A stretch of DNA of 64,000 nt, taken from NCBI GenBank assembly GCA_963847985.1, contig CAWKBS010000007.1:124001-188000 (forward strand), read 5' to 3'. The notes under the pieces were generated by a model. The model did not search any database, was not told the origin of the DNA, and saw nothing but the letters and a program-made list of their open reading frames with translations. Positions 9,394 through 18,255 of the stretch are shown here, one piece after another. Within the stretch, counting starts at the first letter, position 1, and every line of letters begins with the position of its first letter. Source of the DNA: JAIBJN01 sp963847985. GTDB taxonomy: Bacteria > Actinomycetota > Thermoleophilia > Gaiellales > Gaiellaceae. Position numbers and translations under genes: made by a program.

Positions 9394-9424
9394 GGTGGGG
9401 CGGCCGGTCATCGGCCGCCCCACC
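9394..9424. terminator. Bidirectional stem-loop terminator
   Basis: Perfect 13-bp stem (ggtggggcggccg / cggccgccccacc) with a 5-base loop, placed between the convergent lamin-tail gene (stop 9386, plus) and the glycosyltransferase gene (stop 9434, minus). No U-tract is evident on either side, as is common in very GC-rich genomes. Confidence 0.8.
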
Positions 9425-9433
9425 AATCCCGAC

Positions 9434-10678
9434 TTAGGCCGCGGCCTCGAGGATGCGGCGGGCGACGCTCGTCCAGCTCCAGAGCTCGACCGTCGCCTTC
9501 CTCGCGGCTGCGCGCAGCGCGTCCCGCTCCGCGCCGCTCAAAGCGAGCTGAGCCTGGAGTCGGGCGCGCAGGACGCCCGCGTCGCCGTTCGGGAAGCTCG
9601 GCAGGTCGCGCAGCTCCGGCGGGTAGTGGCGCTCGAGGCCCTGCGCGATCTCGGCAAGGCCCGAGTGGTTCGCCACGATCGGCGGGCAGCCCGCGGAGGC
9701 CGATTCGGCGGCGACCATGCCGAAGGCCTCGGGGAAGATCGAGGGGACGACCGCCGCGTCTGCGAGCGCGAGCAGGTGGACGAGGTGCCTGTGCTCGAGC
9801 GGCCCGGTGAAGAGGACGTCGAGGCCCTCGGCCAGGCGCTCGAGCTCGGCCCGGTAGTCGCCGAAGCCGACAATCACGGCCCGCGCGTCAAGGCCGCGAA
9901 GCGCCTCGAAGAGCACCTGGACGCCCTTGTTCTCGATCAGCTTCCCGAAGTAGACGACGGTCGACCGGTCGCCGGCGAGGAAGGCCGCGAGCCGGTCGGC
10001 GTTGCCCTCGTCCGGAATGCGCTCGTTCGCGTTCCTCGGGTTGGGCGGGTCCTGGCGGGACTCGGCGAGAAGCGCGGCCAGCGCCTCGGCTCGCGCCGCC
10101 GGCACCCAGAGCTCGACGTCGACGCCCGGCGGGACCTCGTGCACGCGCTCGACGTGCCCGCACACGTCGGCGAGCACCTCGCGGATGTGCTCCGAGCCGA
10201 CGATCGCGGCGGCCGCGCCGGTCAACGCCTCGCGCCCCCACTCCGAAAGCTCCTCGTTGCCGCGCATGGAGTACTCGAGCTCCGAGCCGTGCGCCTTGAC
10301 GACGTACCGCGCTCCGGTCGCCGCCCCCACCGGGCCGCCGAGGAGGATGTGGTTCACGAAGACAAGGTCGGCAGGCAGGTGTGCCCGCATGGCCGCCGCG
10401 TTCGCCTCGACCCAGCCGTCCAGCTCGGACCGCGAGCAGTCCTGCACGCGCTTGACCTCGTAGCCCTCGTACTCGTCGAGGACGAAGACCGGGAGGAGCC
10501 CGCCGACGTCGGGACGCACAGTCGCGGCGCCGCCGAGGTCGTACCGCTCCGGATGCGGGTCCTGCGAGAAGACCGTGACGTCGTGGCCCTCGCGCCGCCA
10601 TTCGCGCGCGAGCTGGCGCGCGTAGATGTTCGAGCCCGTGCCCGCGAGCAGATAGCCGTGCCAGACGAAGATCCGCAT
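9434..10678 (-). CDS. Glycosyltransferase, GT-B fold (GT4-like)
   Basis: 414-residue GT-B enzyme expected to transfer a sugar from an activated donor onto a cell-surface glycan or glycolipid. The N-terminal half starts MRIFVWHGYLLAGTGSNIYA, the glycine-rich acceptor-side loop. The C-terminal half has the donor-site pattern STVVYFGKLIENKGVQVLFEAL and the EX7E-like SIFPEAFGMVAAESASAGCP. I start at ATG 10678, which overlaps the deacetylase stop by one base (TGATG); longer upstream starts run into the deacetylase. It is the last gene of a five-gene minus-strand operon of envelope functions. Donor and acceptor cannot be read from sequence. Confidence 0.9.
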   Translation of the reverse strand: MRIFVWHGYLLAGTGSNIYARQLAREWRREGHDVTVFSQDPHPERYDLGGAATVRPDVGGLLPVFVLDEYEGYEVKRVQDCSRSELDGWVEANAAAMRAHLPADLVFVNHILLGGPVGAATGARYVVKAHGSELEYSMRGNEELSEWGREALTGAAAAIVGSEHIREVLADVCGHVERVHEVPPGVDVELWVPAARAEALAALLAESRQDPPNPRNANERIPDEGNADRLAAFLAGDRSTVVYFGKLIENKGVQVLFEALRGLDARAVIVGFGDYRAELERLAEGLDVLFTGPLEHRHLVHLLALADAAVVPSIFPEAFGMVAAESASAGCPPIVANHSGLAEIAQGLERHYPPELRDLPSFPNGDAGVLRARLQAQLALSGAERDALRAAARKATVELWSWTSVARRILEAAA

Positions 10679-11424
10679 CAGGCGACCTGGAAGCCGGTGC
10701 GCTCGATCATCTCCGGGACGGTGACGAACTCGTAGCCGTCCTGCTCCTTCCACTGGCGGAGGATGAGGTCGGCCGAGTGCACCGAGTGGCTGCGGTCCCA
10801 GCCCATCGCCACGTCGCAGCCGTCGTGCAGGAGGATGACGTCGCCGCCTTTGATCTGCTTCTCGGCCTTGCGCATGATCTTCTCGGTCGTCACGTTCTTG
10901 TTCCAGTCCCAGAGCGTCACCGACCAGAGGATCGGGACGTAGCCCTCCTCCCAGAGAACGCGCAGGGTGCCGGGGCGGCGGCGGCCATAGGGCGGGCGCA
11001 TGAGCCGCCGGCCGTTGACCTTGGCCATCTCCACGCCGGCCTCCTCGATGGCGCGGGTCGTATCGCGGAGCTCGCGGCGGATGGTGTCGTCGGAGTGGAG
11101 GGGCATCGTCACGTGCGTGTAGGTGTGGTTGCCGATCGCGTGGCCGGCGGCCGCGACCTCGCGCAGGAGCGAGGGTTGCTCGCGCGCGTAGTGGCCGATC
11201 GTGAAGAACGTCGCCTTGACGCCGTGCGTGCCCAGCACCTCGAGGAGCTGCGGTGTCCAGGCGACGTTCGGCCCGTCGTCGAAGGTGATCGCGAGCAGCT
11301 TCCCCTTCCCGTGGGTGCCGGCGAAAGCCCTGCCGAAGCCCTGCGCCGTCGGGGAGATGGCGTTGTAGATCCCCCAGCCGGCCGCGCCGGCAGCGGCGCC
11401 GAGTACGAACGGGCGTGTCCTCAT
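10678..11424 (-). CDS. Polysaccharide deacetylase (NodB fold), membrane anchored
   Basis: 248-residue carbohydrate esterase family 4 protein. An N-terminal hydrophobic anchor (residues 4-25) leads into the NodB domain with all signature motifs: ITFDDGP (catalytic and metal Asp), GNHTYTH (metal His pair), RPPYGRRRPGT, and VILLHDG near the C-terminus. It probably removes acetyl groups from an extracellular polysaccharide or peptidoglycan. The ATG at 11424 overlaps the upstream membrane-protein gene by four bases and its stop overlaps the glycosyltransferase start, so it is firmly embedded in the operon. Confidence 0.92.
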   Translation of the reverse strand: MRTRPFVLGAAAGAAGWGIYNAISPTAQGFGRAFAGTHGKGKLLAITFDDGPNVAWTPQLLEVLGTHGVKATFFTIGHYAREQPSLLREVAAAGHAIGNHTYTHVTMPLHSDDTIRRELRDTTRAIEEAGVEMAKVNGRRLMRPPYGRRRPGTLRVLWEEGYVPILWSVTLWDWNKNVTTEKIMRKAEKQIKGGDVILLHDGCDVAMGWDRSHSVHSADLILRQWKEQDGYEFVTVPEMIERTGFQVA

Positions 11425-12122
11425 GTCGAGCTCCCTTCGTCGTCGAGCGTCAGGTCGGGGGCGCCGCCGGCCCAGGCCTCCTCCGGCGCCGGGGGCGGAT
11501 AGGTTCGCACAGCGCTGCGGTCGTCGGCTCCGGGGCGGCGCATGTGGCGGTACCAGCGGTGGTAGAGCGGCGCCGCCAGTACGGTCAGCGCGACGAGCAG
11601 CGCGAGGCCGGCGATCATCCAGAGGTGGCGACGCAGTGGCTCGGCGTCGCCGGCGGCCCAGGCCGAGAGGCCCGCCAGTCCCAGCGAGAGCGCGATGCCC
11701 GCGTAGTAGTCGAGCGGGAAGCGCCAGAGCCACGGCACCTCGAACCACCACACCTTCCCGCGCTCGAAGCGCCTGACCGTGTACGCCGGGTTGAGGACGA
11801 ACCACAGGTAGTCCCAGACGACGGCGACCGCGAAGAACGTCGCCAGCGTGCGGAGCTCGCCCGCGAGCGTCCACTCCACGCCCATGACGTACGGGAAGTG
11901 GAGCACGACCAGTGGGATCGTGAAGGCAAAGACGTGGTAGCCCGTGAGCGGCCGCCGGCCCATGGCCGCGCCGTACACACGCCCCACCGTGCCCCGTGCC
12001 CGCCACCAGGTCGGCAGGCGCTCGGCCCAGCCCCAGCCGCCCTCGATCTCGATCTCGATCGCGGCGAGCCCGAAGGCCCACGCGAACAGGAGCAGCGTGC
12101 GCCCGAGCTCGAGCTCGCTCAC
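11421..12122 (-). CDS. Integral membrane protein of the glycan operon
   Basis: 233-residue membrane protein with about five predicted transmembrane helices and a conserved-looking loop FVLNPAYTVRRFERGKVWWF between helices; the C-terminal 40 residues are proline-rich and cytoplasmic. No enzymatic motif is certain. The GTG start at 12122 overlaps the upstream glycosyltransferase gene stop (GTGA) and the end overlaps the deacetylase start (ATGA). Tight coupling to two carbohydrate-active enzymes suggests a role in lipid-linked or exported glycan handling, which is inference only. Confidence 0.8.
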   Translation of the reverse strand: MSELELGRTLLLFAWAFGLAAIEIEIEGGWGWAERLPTWWRARGTVGRVYGAAMGRRPLTGYHVFAFTIPLVVLHFPYVMGVEWTLAGELRTLATFFAVAVVWDYLWFVLNPAYTVRRFERGKVWWFEVPWLWRFPLDYYAGIALSLGLAGLSAWAAGDAEPLRRHLWMIAGLALLVALTVLAAPLYHRWYRHMRRPGADDRSAVRTYPPPAPEEAWAGGAPDLTLDDEGSST

Positions 12123-13189
12123 CTGCGCCGCCCGGCGGCGAGCTCTTCCGCGAGCGCGTCGATGACGCCGAGCGCTTCGGTGTTCCCGTCCTGCTCGTAG
12201 GACACAAGCGCCCGCTCGTGCTCGCCCTCGCGGGCGAGGAAGCGCTCGAGCGCCGCCTCGTCCAGCGCCGTCGCGGCCGTCCCGAAGCCGAGGCGCTCCA
12301 GATAGCGCGCGTTCATCTCCTGCTCGAACTGGCCCGCGAGCGGGAGCGCGAGCATGGGCTTGCGGAGGTAGACGGCTTCGCTCATCAGCGAGTAGCCGGC
12401 GGAGCCGACGACGCCGCGGGCGGTTCGCAGGTCGTCGACGAACGCCTCGTCGGCGAAGGGCCGGTAGCTCAGCGAGCCTTCCTGAGCCTCCTCGGTGAGC
12501 CCGTCGCGCGCGCCGTAGACGTGGCTCGGGACGCCGCTCGCCTCGAGCGCGGCGATGGCCGCCTCGCTGATCCGCCCGTAGACGAGCAGGTGGTCTCCGC
12601 GCTCGGGTTTCGCCGCGAGGATCTCCGGGCGCAGCAGCGAGGGGACGAGCGTCGTGCGCTTCTTGCGGAGGGGCGGGTGGAAGAAGGTCGTGATCACGTA
12701 ATGGCTGGCCCGCCCGAGCTTCGCGTGGACGAACGTGCGCGCCGTGCGGTAGTCGCCGTGGATCCCCTTCAGGATCTCCGCGTCGTGCCGGCAGCGGTCG
12801 ACCATCTGGATGTTGTCGACCGAGAGCACCGGCCGCCGATGCGACTTGGCGTACAGGTACGCGAAGCCGTCGAAGTCGGTGATCACGAGGTCGGGCGCGA
12901 ACGAGCGCGCGATGCCGGTGCCGCGACGCCAGTCCTCCGGGACACCGTGCACTCCGCCGCGCACGTTCGCCGTCAAGGTCTTCCACGAGCTCACCGTCCC
13001 GTGCTCGAGGACGAACGAGGTGCCCCAGATCTCCTCGACGTCGGGGAGATGCTCCCGTAGGTAGGGCAGTGCCCTTCCGGACGCGGCCATCTTGACCTCG
13101 TGGCCCTGCTCGATCAGGTGGGCCGCGACGACGCGCGAGCGCGTGGCGTGTCCGAGCCCCTCGCCGACCGCGCCGTACAGGATCCGCAT
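12119..13189 (-). CDS. MurG-like glycosyltransferase family protein
   Basis: 356-residue GT-B protein of the MJ1255-like group. The N-terminus MRILYGAVGEGLGHATRSRV carries the Gly-rich GHATR loop; the C-terminal half has GSAGYSLMSEAVYLRKPMLA, resembling the UDP-sugar site of MurG/GT28 enzymes, and AGQFEQEMNARYLERLGFG. Starts at ATG 13189, only 7 bases after the upstream membrane-protein gene. Together with the GT4-like enzyme and deacetylase it makes an envelope polysaccharide or glycolipid cluster; the product is unknown. Confidence 0.88.
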   Translation of the reverse strand: MRILYGAVGEGLGHATRSRVVAAHLIEQGHEVKMAASGRALPYLREHLPDVEEIWGTSFVLEHGTVSSWKTLTANVRGGVHGVPEDWRRGTGIARSFAPDLVITDFDGFAYLYAKSHRRPVLSVDNIQMVDRCRHDAEILKGIHGDYRTARTFVHAKLGRASHYVITTFFHPPLRKKRTTLVPSLLRPEILAAKPERGDHLLVYGRISEAAIAALEASGVPSHVYGARDGLTEEAQEGSLSYRPFADEAFVDDLRTARGVVGSAGYSLMSEAVYLRKPMLALPLAGQFEQEMNARYLERLGFGTAATALDEAALERFLAREGEHERALVSYEQDGNTEALGVIDALAEELAAGRRR

Positions 13190-13196
13190 GCGAGAA

Positions 13197-13955
13197 CTAT
13201 TCCCCTTCGGCCTCGGACTCGCTCGGCGCCCCGCCGATCACGTCGAGCGCACGGGCCCGCTTGGGCGCCCACCGCTCCTCGCGCTTGCGGTAGCGCTTCT
13301 CCGCCCGCGCCCGGCGGCTGCTTCCCTCCCGGTACAGGCGGCGCGCCCAGGGAGAGCCGGGCTTCGCGAGCCTGACGGCGCCGATCAGCGCGAGCAGCGG
13401 TACGAAGAGGCTGATGAGGCCGAGCCAGAGCTTGCCCTTGAGCAGCGAGACGACCACCAGGACGACATGGAGGCCGACCACGACCAGCAAGGTCCAGCGC
13501 GTCGCGTCGGCGGCCGTATCCACGTCGAAGGGCGTGACGTGGAGGAGAACCAGCAGCCCGAGCGCGACCGCGACGATCACCGCGTCGATCGACGAGCGGC
13601 CCTCCTCGGACCAGTAGACGTCCTGGAGGCGGAAGACGAGGGCGAACTCGTCGAGCACGAGCGCGGCTCCGGACCCGAAGACGGCGCACAGGAGAAGCTC
13701 GAAGATGTTGTCGACGGGCTCGAAGCCGATGATCAGCGCGCCCGAAGCCAGGGCGAGGACGATCCCGACGACGACGTGGTGCAGGTGGACGCCGTGCACG
13801 CTCCCGCTCCCCCATCCGCGAACGCGCGCCATGCGCGTGTACCCGCGCGTGATGACGAAGCAGACGAGGAAGGCGAGGAGCGCGACGAAGATCGGCTCCC
13901 GTCCCGCCTCGTAGATCGATACCTCGTATCCCGGCACGAACCGGAAGAGGTTCAC
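13197..13955 (-). CDS. Integral membrane protein, first gene of the glycan operon
   Basis: 252-residue protein with about six transmembrane helices (for example ALLAFLVCFVITRGY, VVVGIVLALASGALIIG, AVIVAVALGLLVLLHV) and a charged C-terminal tail rich in Arg/Glu. A His cluster, GVHLHHVVVGI, sits at the start of the second helix and might bind metal. No known family assigned. It begins at ATG 13955, divergently from the SGNH-like gene, 76 bases away, so the operon promoter must lie in that gap or within it. Confidence 0.75.
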   Translation of the reverse strand: MNLFRFVPGYEVSIYEAGREPIFVALLAFLVCFVITRGYTRMARVRGWGSGSVHGVHLHHVVVGIVLALASGALIIGFEPVDNIFELLLCAVFGSGAALVLDEFALVFRLQDVYWSEEGRSSIDAVIVAVALGLLVLLHVTPFDVDTAADATRWTLLVVVGLHVVLVVVSLLKGKLWLGLISLFVPLLALIGAVRLAKPGSPWARRLYREGSSRRARAEKRYRKREERWAPKRARALDVIGGAPSESEAEGE

Positions 13956-14031
13956 AGTGGCAGTCTGCCAGCCGCCCGCGGTTTGTTCGATTCGGCGCTA
14001 AGGTGAAACGCCGCAGGTCAGGAGCCACCGG

Positions 14032-14863
14032 GTGGACGAGCGACAGCGCACATTCGAGCGGCATGAGGAGCTCCGACGCCGCTACCGACGGCGGCGCGCG
14101 ACCGCGCTGGGCATCGTGGTCGCCGGCGTGATCGCCTCGGCGGCGCTGCTCGCCGGCTTCGTCTTCGGCGGCACCGCGGGCGGCGCCGAGGGCCTGGGCA
14201 CGTCGACCGTCTGCCAACCCACCGAGCCGCCGACCATGGTGCGGCCCGGCTGGTGGACGGCGCGGCGCCAGACCGTCCTCGTGGACTCGGTGCTGCTCGG
14301 TGGCACGGATGGCGATCCGGGAGCGGTTCCGGCGCTGGCGGGTCGAGATCGTCGGCGAGCCGGCGGTGATGCTCCCGGCGATGGCCGACCGCATCGCCGC
14401 GCGAGACCGGCGCGTCGCGCGCCTCGTCGTGATCGGCATCGGCTACAACTCGCTCTGGCAGCGGGGCCGGCGCAACTACTCGAGCTGGGCGCGCAAGTTC
14501 GACACCGAGGCGAAGCGGCTCCTCACGACACTCAGAAGCAAGGGCGCCCGGCAGTTCGTCTGGGTGACGCTCAGAGACGCGCGGCGGTCGGTGATACCGC
14601 CCGACGCCCGGTCGCAGCACGACCGCTACGCCTGGTACTTCCCGTACGTGAACGAGCGGCTGCGCCGCCTCGATGGCCGGCGGGACGACCTCGTGCTCGC
14701 CCCGTGGGACGAGGTCTCGGACCGGCGCGGGCTCACCTACGACGCGATCCACCTGAACCCCGAGGGAGCAGCGCTCATGGCCCGAACGGTCCAGCGGGCG
14801 ATCCAGGCGGAGGGTGCGCGCCAGACGAAGATCATCCCGGCCCCGTCCGGGGACTGCGGCTGA
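14032..14863 (+). CDS. SGNH-hydrolase-like exported protein, split by a single-base frameshift
   Basis: The N-terminal frame (GTG 14032, ribosome-binding site AGGAG) encodes a basic cytoplasmic tail, one membrane anchor (about residues 22-47) and VLVDSVLLGGT, the nucleophile block of SGNH/GDSL hydrolases. A second frame takes over at AIRERFRRWRVEIVGEPAVM and carries the rest, ending with YDAIHLNPEGAALMA, the expected catalytic Asp-x-x-His block. Removing one base within 14308-14312 joins both into one protein of about 276 residues. Upstream neighbour is divergent; the response regulator follows after 36 bases. Likely an anchored extracytoplasmic esterase or acyltransferase partner; substrate unknown. 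Confidence 0.7.
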
Positions 14864-14899
14864 CAGCGGCGACGCTTCGCCTACCCTTTCCCGGGGCCG

Positions 14900-15589
14900 A
14901 TGACGAAGCGGACGATCCTGCTGATCGAGGACGAGGAGGCGATCTCCGAGCCACTCGCGGACGCGCTCGGGCGCGAGGGGTTCGAGGCGGTCGTCGCCGG
15001 GACGGCGGCCCGCGGGCTCGAGCTCTTCGCGTCACGCGCCCCCGACCTCGTCCTCCTCGACGTCATGCTCCCGGACGGGGACGGGCGCGACGTCCTGCGG
15101 CGGATCCGCGAGACTTCGCGGACGCCGGTGATCGTGCTGACCGCACGCGGTGAGGAGATGGACCGCGTGCTCGGGCTCGAGCTCGGCGCCGACGACTACG
15201 TGACGAAGCCGTTCAGCGCCGCCGAGCTGGCCGCGCGCATCCGCGCCGTCCTGCGCCGCGGCGGCGAGGCGACGGAGGCCGGCGGAACGGTGCTCGAGGC
15301 CGGGGACGTGCGCATGGACCTCGACACGCACGAGGCAACCCGCGCGGGCGAGCCGCTCGAGCTGACGGTGAAGGAGTTCGAGCTCCTCCGAGTCCTGCTC
15401 GAGCACGCGGGCAAGCTCGTCCGGCGCGACCAGCTCGTGCACGAGGTCTGGGACCCGGCCTGGTTCGGCTCGACGAAGACGCTCGACGTGCACGTCAGCG
15501 CCCTCCGGAAGAAGCTCGGCGACGACCCCGCCTCGCCGCGCTACATCCACACGGTGCGCGGGGTGGGCTTCCGCTTCGAGGCGCCGTGA
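14900..15589 (+). CDS. OmpR-family response regulator
   Basis: 229 residues: receiver domain (acidic pocket EDE at 10-12, phospho-acceptor Asp54 in LLDVMLPDGDG, Thr/Lys switch positions in VLTARGE and VTKPF) followed by a winged-helix DNA-binding domain ending in the family signature TLDVHVSALRKKLGDDP...YIHTVRGVGFRF. It acts with the histidine kinase whose GTG overlaps this gene's stop by four bases (GTGA). Targets are not evident. Confidence 0.96.
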   Translation: MTKRTILLIEDEEAISEPLADALGREGFEAVVAGTAARGLELFASRAPDLVLLDVMLPDGDGRDVLRRIRETSRTPVIVLTARGEEMDRVLGLELGADDYVTKPFSAAELAARIRAVLRRGGEATEAGGTVLEAGDVRMDLDTHEATRAGEPLELTVKEFELLRVLLEHAGKLVRRDQLVHEVWDPAWFGSTKTLDVHVSALRKKLGDDPASPRYIHTVRGVGFRFEAP

Positions 15590-16991
15590 CCTTCCGCGCG
15601 CGTCTCGTGCTCGCGGCCGCCTACCTGCTCGCCGCAGTGGTCATCGCGCTGGCCGTACCGCTGGCGCTCAGCGTCGACCGGCGCGCGACCTCCGAGCTGG
15701 AGTCGGACGTCGTCGCCGACGCGACCGTGCTCTCGGCGCGGGTGGCCGACCTCGTCAGGCTCGGCGCGACCGACCAGCTCGCGGCGGTCGTCGACAGGCG
15801 ACGGTCGGTGACGGCGCGCGCACGGTCGTCGTCGACGGCAGCGGATCCCTGCTCGCCGACACGGCGGGCGCGACGGCGGCCGGCACCGCATTCGCAACCC
15901 CGGAACGACCGGAGCTCCAGGCCGCCATCGACGGCCGCGTCGACGTGCGCGAGCGGCACAGCGACACGCTCGGCGAGGACCTGCTCCTCGTCACCGTGCC
16001 GGTCACGGACCGGGGCGAAGTGATCGGCGCGCTGCGCGTCTCGGCGGCGATGGGCGAGGTCGAGTCGAGCGTCCGCTCGAGCTGGCTCGCGCTGGCGCTC
16101 ATCGGCCTGGCCGTGGTCGGGGCCGGGCTCGTCCTCGCCTGGATCCTGGCCGGCTCGATCGCCCGTCCGGTCGAGAAGCTGCGAGGGGCGGCGGCGCGGC
16201 TCGGCCGCGGCGACCTGGAGGCGCGCGTCGAGCCCGAGGGCCCGCAGGAGATCGACGAGCTGGGGCGGTCCTTCAATCGCATGGCCGGTGAGCTCGGCGC
16301 CAACCTCGCCGCGCAGCGGGACTTCGTCGCCAACGCCTCGCACCAGCTGCGCACGCCGCTGACCGGGATCAAGCTCCGCCTGGAGGCGATCCGCGCCGAG
16401 GGCGGCACCGCAGCGGAGCAAGCGGCGAAGGCGGAAGGGGAGCTCGACCGCCTGAGCGCGCTCGTCGACGACCTGCTCGCGCTGGCGCGGGCCAGCGCCG
16501 ACCGGACGCCGGGCGAGAGCGTCGATCTCGGGGAGGCCGTACGGGCCGCCGGCCGGCGCTGGGCGGCGCCCGCGGCCGAGGCCGGGCACGAGCTGGCGGT
16601 CGCGGGAGAGGGCGGCGCACGCATCTGGGCAGCCCCTGACGACGTGGCGCACATGCTCGACAACCTGCTCGAGAACGCGATCCGCTACTCGCCGGGCGGT
16701 TCGCGCATCGATGTCGGGCTCGACCTGAACGGGGGGCGCCCGGGCTTCGTCGTCGCCGACACAGGGCCCGGCATCCCCGCGGCGGAGCGGGAACACGTCT
16801 TCGACCGCTTCTACCGCGGCGCCGAAGGCAGGAGCACGGGCCCCGGAACCGGGCTCGGGCTCGCCATCGTCGCCGAGCTGGCGGAGCGCTGGCAGGGGAC
16901 CGTCGAGCTGCTCGACGGGCCGGGGACGCGCGTGCGCGCCAGCTTCCCCGCCCCCGCTACCGACTCCTCACCGGCGCCTTACCAATCCTGA
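15586..16991 (+). CDS. Sensor histidine kinase, split by a single-base frameshift
   Basis: Membrane sensor kinase partnered with the preceding response regulator. The first frame gives TM1 (ARLVLAAAYLLAAVVIALAV) and the start of the sensor domain; near 15796-15798 the frame is lost, and the sensor domain (GARTVVVDGSGSLLAD...) and all of the transmitter continue one frame over. Inserting one G after AGG restores VDRATVGDGARTVV. Transmitter: TM2 about 16080-16150, HAMP, HisKA with FVANASHQLRTPLTGIK, N box NLLENAIRYSP, G1 DTGPGIP, F box FDRFYRG, G2 GTGLGLAIV. The 348-residue downstream part could still make a soluble fragment from ATG 15945. A sequencing indel is the simplest explanation. Confidence 0.9.
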
Positions 16992-17017
16992 AGAAGCGCT
17001 TTGCTAGCGTCGAGACC

Positions 17018-17431
17018 ATGAGCCGAGCACGCGTCATCCTCCTGGCCCTCGCAGGCCTCGCCCTGCCGGTCGGGCTGGCGCTCGGCGTCTACGTCGCCTC
17101 GGCCGGCTCTCTCGCGGCGGTCCCCGCCGTCGTGGAGCCGCCCCCCAGCATCGCGAGGAGCGCCGTCACGACCGTGTCACTGCCCACCGAGACGGCGCCG
17201 AGCCCGACGACGACCGCCGGGACGGGCGACGACGGGCGGGACGACGACCTCCCGGGGAAGTGCCGCAAGCCGGAGAACAAGCTCGATCCCGACTGCGATC
17301 CCCGCTCGGCCGACGAGGACGACGACGACTCGAGCGGCCCGGGCTCGGGCGGCGGCGGCGACTCGAGCGGCTCGGGCTCCGGTGGCGGGGACGACGACTC
17401 GAGCGGCCACGGCTCGGGCGACGACGACTAG
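17018..17431 (+). CDS. Small exported Asp/Ser/Gly-rich protein
   Basis: 137 residues: N-terminal hydrophobic signal/anchor (residues 6-30), a Thr/Pro linker, a short segment with two cysteines (KCRKPENKLDPDCDPRS), then a low-complexity acidic tail built from DDSSG, GSGSGGG and SSGHGSG units. No catalytic features. The tail closely resembles that of the gene at 17721, pointing to paralogous surface proteins; dense Asp runs could bind cations. The stop codon overlaps the left arm of the inverted-repeat element at 17430-17593. Confidence 0.7.
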   Translation: MSRARVILLALAGLALPVGLALGVYVASAGSLAAVPAVVEPPPSIARSAVTTVSLPTETAPSPTTTAGTGDDGRDDDLPGKCRKPENKLDPDCDPRSADEDDDDSSGPGSGGGGDSSGSGSGGGDDDSSGHGSGDDD

Positions 17432-17593
17432 GAGGGTTTGGCGGAATTCCGCTCGTCGTCGGGGTGCGATGGTCGTTCCGAGGCAAGGACGCAGGGAGTG
17501 TTCGTAGCCGGAGGCTACGGGGCGACTGAGGACGCCGCATCGGGGCGAGCAGCGCGGCCCGACGGCACAGGCTGTATTTCGTCAAACCCTCCT
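17430..17593. repeat. 164-bp inverted-repeat-bounded non-coding element
   Basis: Bounded by a perfect 11-bp inverted repeat (aggagggtttg at 17430-17440; caaaccctcct at 17583-17593). Inside are a 12-bp palindrome (gcggaattccgc, 17441-17452) and a GTAGCC/GGCTAC hairpin (17505-17519). It has no convincing coding potential and sits exactly at the stop codon of the preceding gene. The layout is that of a small dispersed or mobile intergenic element; copy number elsewhere cannot be judged from one window. Confidence 0.5.
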
Positions 17594-17720
17594 GATCCCG
17601 CCCGGCCTACCGTTTCTTTACCGGCCCCTGGAGAGTCTTCACCGCGCCCGGGGGCGCGCTTTTCCCGGCCCTTCCTAGCCTCGGAGGAGCAGTTGCTCAC
17701 CGAGACAGGAGGGACTCGAA

Positions 17721-18255
17721 ATGTCCACCTTCATGAAGCTCATGCTCGTCCCGGCGCTCGTCATTGCCTTCAGCGTCGGCGTCGCCCTGGCGGCCAGCAC
17801 CGGCGGCGACGACCAGCTCGCCCAGGTCGCTCCCGCGACGGCGACCGTCGAGGACTCGACCACGACGACCACGACCGACGCCACGACGACCACCACCGGC
17901 GGCGTCGACATCAGCGGCCCGTGCGACGAGGCCGAGAACGCCAACGACCCGCGGTGCACGGGCACCGGCGGCGCCGCAGCGGACGACCGCCGCGACGACG
18001 ACCGCGAGCCCGGGGAAGACCTCCGCGGTCCGTGCGACGAGGCCGAGCATGCAAACGACCCGCGCTGCACGGGCGCCGCGAACGACGGCCGGCACGGCAA
18101 CTCGGGCCCCGGAAACGCCGAGGACCGCGACGACGACAGCTCGGGCCACCGGCGGCGGGGACGACGATGACGACGACCGCAGCGGCCACGGCGGCGGCGG
18201 CGACGACCGCGACGACGACGATTCGAGCGGCCACGGCGGCGGGGACGACGACTGA
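17721..18255 (+). CDS. Exported acidic low-complexity protein, frameshifted in its repeat tail
   Basis: Signal peptide (residues 1-25), Thr-rich linker, then two copies of a Cys-containing unit, GPCDEAENANDPRCTG and GPCDEAEHANDPRCTG, followed by an Asp/Ser/Gly/His tail. The initial frame stops at 18168-18170, but dropping one C at 18149/18150 continues the tail as GGGDDDDDDRSGHGGGGDD and on to a stop at 18253-18255 that shares a base with the next ATG. The duplicated Cys units and the tail pair it with the 17018 gene. Function unknown; the coupling to a cupredoxin lipoprotein gene suggests an extracytoplasmic metal context, which is inference. Confidence 0.65.

Noticed and set aside
17441..17585. 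Small minus-strand protein within the inverted-repeat element
   Set aside because: The frame is a by-product of palindromic sequence and continues antisense into the acidic protein gene; no start signal.
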